Shown in pieces: positions 5,762 to 6,119 of a stretch of DNA of 6,119 bases. Location of the stretch: NCBI GenBank assembly GCA_964354485.1, contig CAYGZY010000053.1, forward strand, positions 1 to 6,119, in the 5' to 3' direction. Source of the stretch: CAYGXH01 sp964354485 (GTDB lineage Bacteria > Bacteroidota > Ignavibacteria > UBA10030 > SZUA-254). The notes below the pieces were generated by a model. That model was not told where the DNA came from. It was given only the letters and a program-made list of their open reading frames with translations, and made no database searches. The position numbers were made by a program, and so were the translations under genes. Numbering within the stretch: position 1 is the stretch's first letter; the number at the start of each line of letters is the position of its first letter.

Positions 5762-5841
5762 TTATAGCAATATGATCATGAGTCCGGGGTGGCTAGTGAG
5801 GTGAGTATAAAGCGGTAAGTGATGCAGAAATATACAAAATA

Positions 5842-5870
5842 ATTATTAAAAATATATTGAGGTTTTCCAA
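5842..5870 (-). promoter_or_regulatory. Candidate promoter reading toward the repeats and GxxExxY
   Basis: On the minus strand TTGGAA (5870-5865), a 17-base gap and AATAAT (5847-5842) match the -35 and -10 consensus at 4/6 and 5/6. It has the same -35 and spacing as the csp promoter candidate. It lies directly downstream of the rRNA terminator, so a transcript would start near 5835 and cross the repeat element before GxxExxY. The rest of 5763-5887 is AT-rich and shows no gene. Confidence 0.35.
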
Positions 5871-5886
5871 AATAACCAAATGAAAC

Positions 5887-5927
5887 AAAAAAATCCCATC
5901 TATAACTTAATCTAGATGGGATTTTTT
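5887..5927 (-). terminator. rRNA operon terminator, possibly bidirectional
   Basis: AAAAAATCCCATCTA (5888-5902) and TAGATGGGATTTTTT (5913-5927) form a perfect 15-bp stem with a 10-base loop. On the minus strand it ends in a T7 run. It lies about 10 bases after the 5S 3' end. A/T runs on both sides would let it work in both directions. Confidence 0.9.
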
Positions 5928-5936
5928 AAAATAATT

Positions 5937-6052
5937 CCTGGCAACGACCTACTCTCCCATGCAGTCGCCCGCATAGTACCATCGGCCCAGCGGGGCTTGT
6001 CTGCTCTGTTCGGAAAGGGAAGAGGAATTTCACCCGCGGTATGGTCGCCAGA
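5937..6052 (-). rRNA. rrf: 5S ribosomal RNA
   Basis: About 114-116 nt. Read on the minus strand it opens CTGGCGACCATACCGCGGGT and ends GGGAGAGTAGGTCGTTGCCAG. The ends pair as helix I (CUGGCGAC with GUUGCCAG, one G-U pair). Internal hallmarks are CCGAACAGAG, GGGCCGATGGTACT and GGGAGAGTAGG. Exact ends are uncertain by one or two bases. Orientation implies that 23S and 16S lie beyond the right edge. Confidence 0.96.
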
Positions 6053-6119
6053 AAAAAAAGAAGAGTGTCAACTTTAGGCTGACAATGCAATCTTATTGAT
6101 GCACTCGCACTTTGGGAGC
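6053..6119 (-). other. 23S-5S intergenic spacer with possible processing stem (partial)
   Basis: No recognisable 23S 3' end is present, so these bases are probably spacer. GAGTGTCAA (6063-6071) and TTGATGCACTC (6096-6106) can form a 9-bp stem with a 2-base bulge. This stem lies just before the 5S 5' end, where rRNA precursors are often cut. A T8 run on the minus strand directly precedes 5S. Confidence 0.4.

Larger units (their letters stand above)
5513..5762. repeat. 250-bp repeat element bounded by an 18-bp perfect inverted repeat
   Basis: ACCGTCTGAACCGCTGAT (5513-5530) is the exact reverse complement of 5745-5762. Between them lie two tandem 123-bp units. Each unit has TGAT on its left side and ATCA on its right side at spacings of about 8-11 bases, so the whole can fold into long imperfect hairpins. 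There is no transposase, and no target-site duplication is visible in the flanks. It looks like a MITE- or REP-like hairpin element, or the structured leader of the GxxExxY gene. Confidence 0.75.

Noticed and set aside
5513..5762. CRISPR array
   Set aside because: The repeats are 123-bp tandem units without unique spacers, and no cas genes are present.
5763..5887. Missing N-terminal part of the choice-of-anchor D gene on the far side of the repeat
   Set aside because: Minus-strand translation here is AT-rich and has no Hydin-like pattern, so a simple insertion splitting the gene is not supported within this window.

Overview
The window looks like a stretch of chromosome from the Bacteroidota/Ignavibacteriota (Chlorobi-group) lineage, possibly a metagenome-derived contig. 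The taxon is an inference. It rests on an OMP_b-brl_3-type TonB-linked outer-membrane barrel with a Gly/Arg-rich loop, a choice-of-anchor D (Hydin-like) surface-protein fragment with WNL...GYW repeats, a GxxExxY protein, and partly weak Shine-Dalgarno use.

Left part (1-3528, plus strand): three closely spaced genes form one probable envelope operon. They encode the C-terminal three quarters or so of an outer-membrane beta-barrel protein (5' end outside the window), a small exported Spy/CpxP-like protein with two LTxxQ-like motifs, and a lipoprotein with a CBM9-like 'IDG...W' beta-sandwich start. They probably act together at the outer membrane and periplasm; the substrate is unknown.

Middle (3529-4530, plus strand): two cold-shock-domain genes in tandem. 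The first has a good sigma70-like promoter candidate and a leader of about 230 nt containing a U8 tract. A strong intrinsic terminator lies between the two genes, and no separate promoter for the second is visible in the 72-nt gap, so the second may depend on read-through. A second terminator, with a possible alternative pairing arm, follows.

Right part (4599-5887, minus strand): a mosaic accessory region. A candidate promoter just downstream of the rRNA terminator would read through a 250-bp repeat element (two 123-bp tandem units bounded by an 18-bp perfect inverted repeat) into a GxxExxY gene with a very good ribosome binding site. That gene is broken. It loses frame just before its conserved 'LNYL' segment and then runs directly into the C-terminal part of a choice-of-anchor D protein that has no N-terminus of its own. 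This repeat/GxxExxY/fusion junction is the most unusual part of the window.

Right edge (5888-6119, minus strand): the distal end of an rRNA operon, with a 5S rRNA gene, its strong terminator and part of the upstream spacer. The 23S gene should lie beyond the right edge. No tRNA, CRISPR array or transposase gene was seen.
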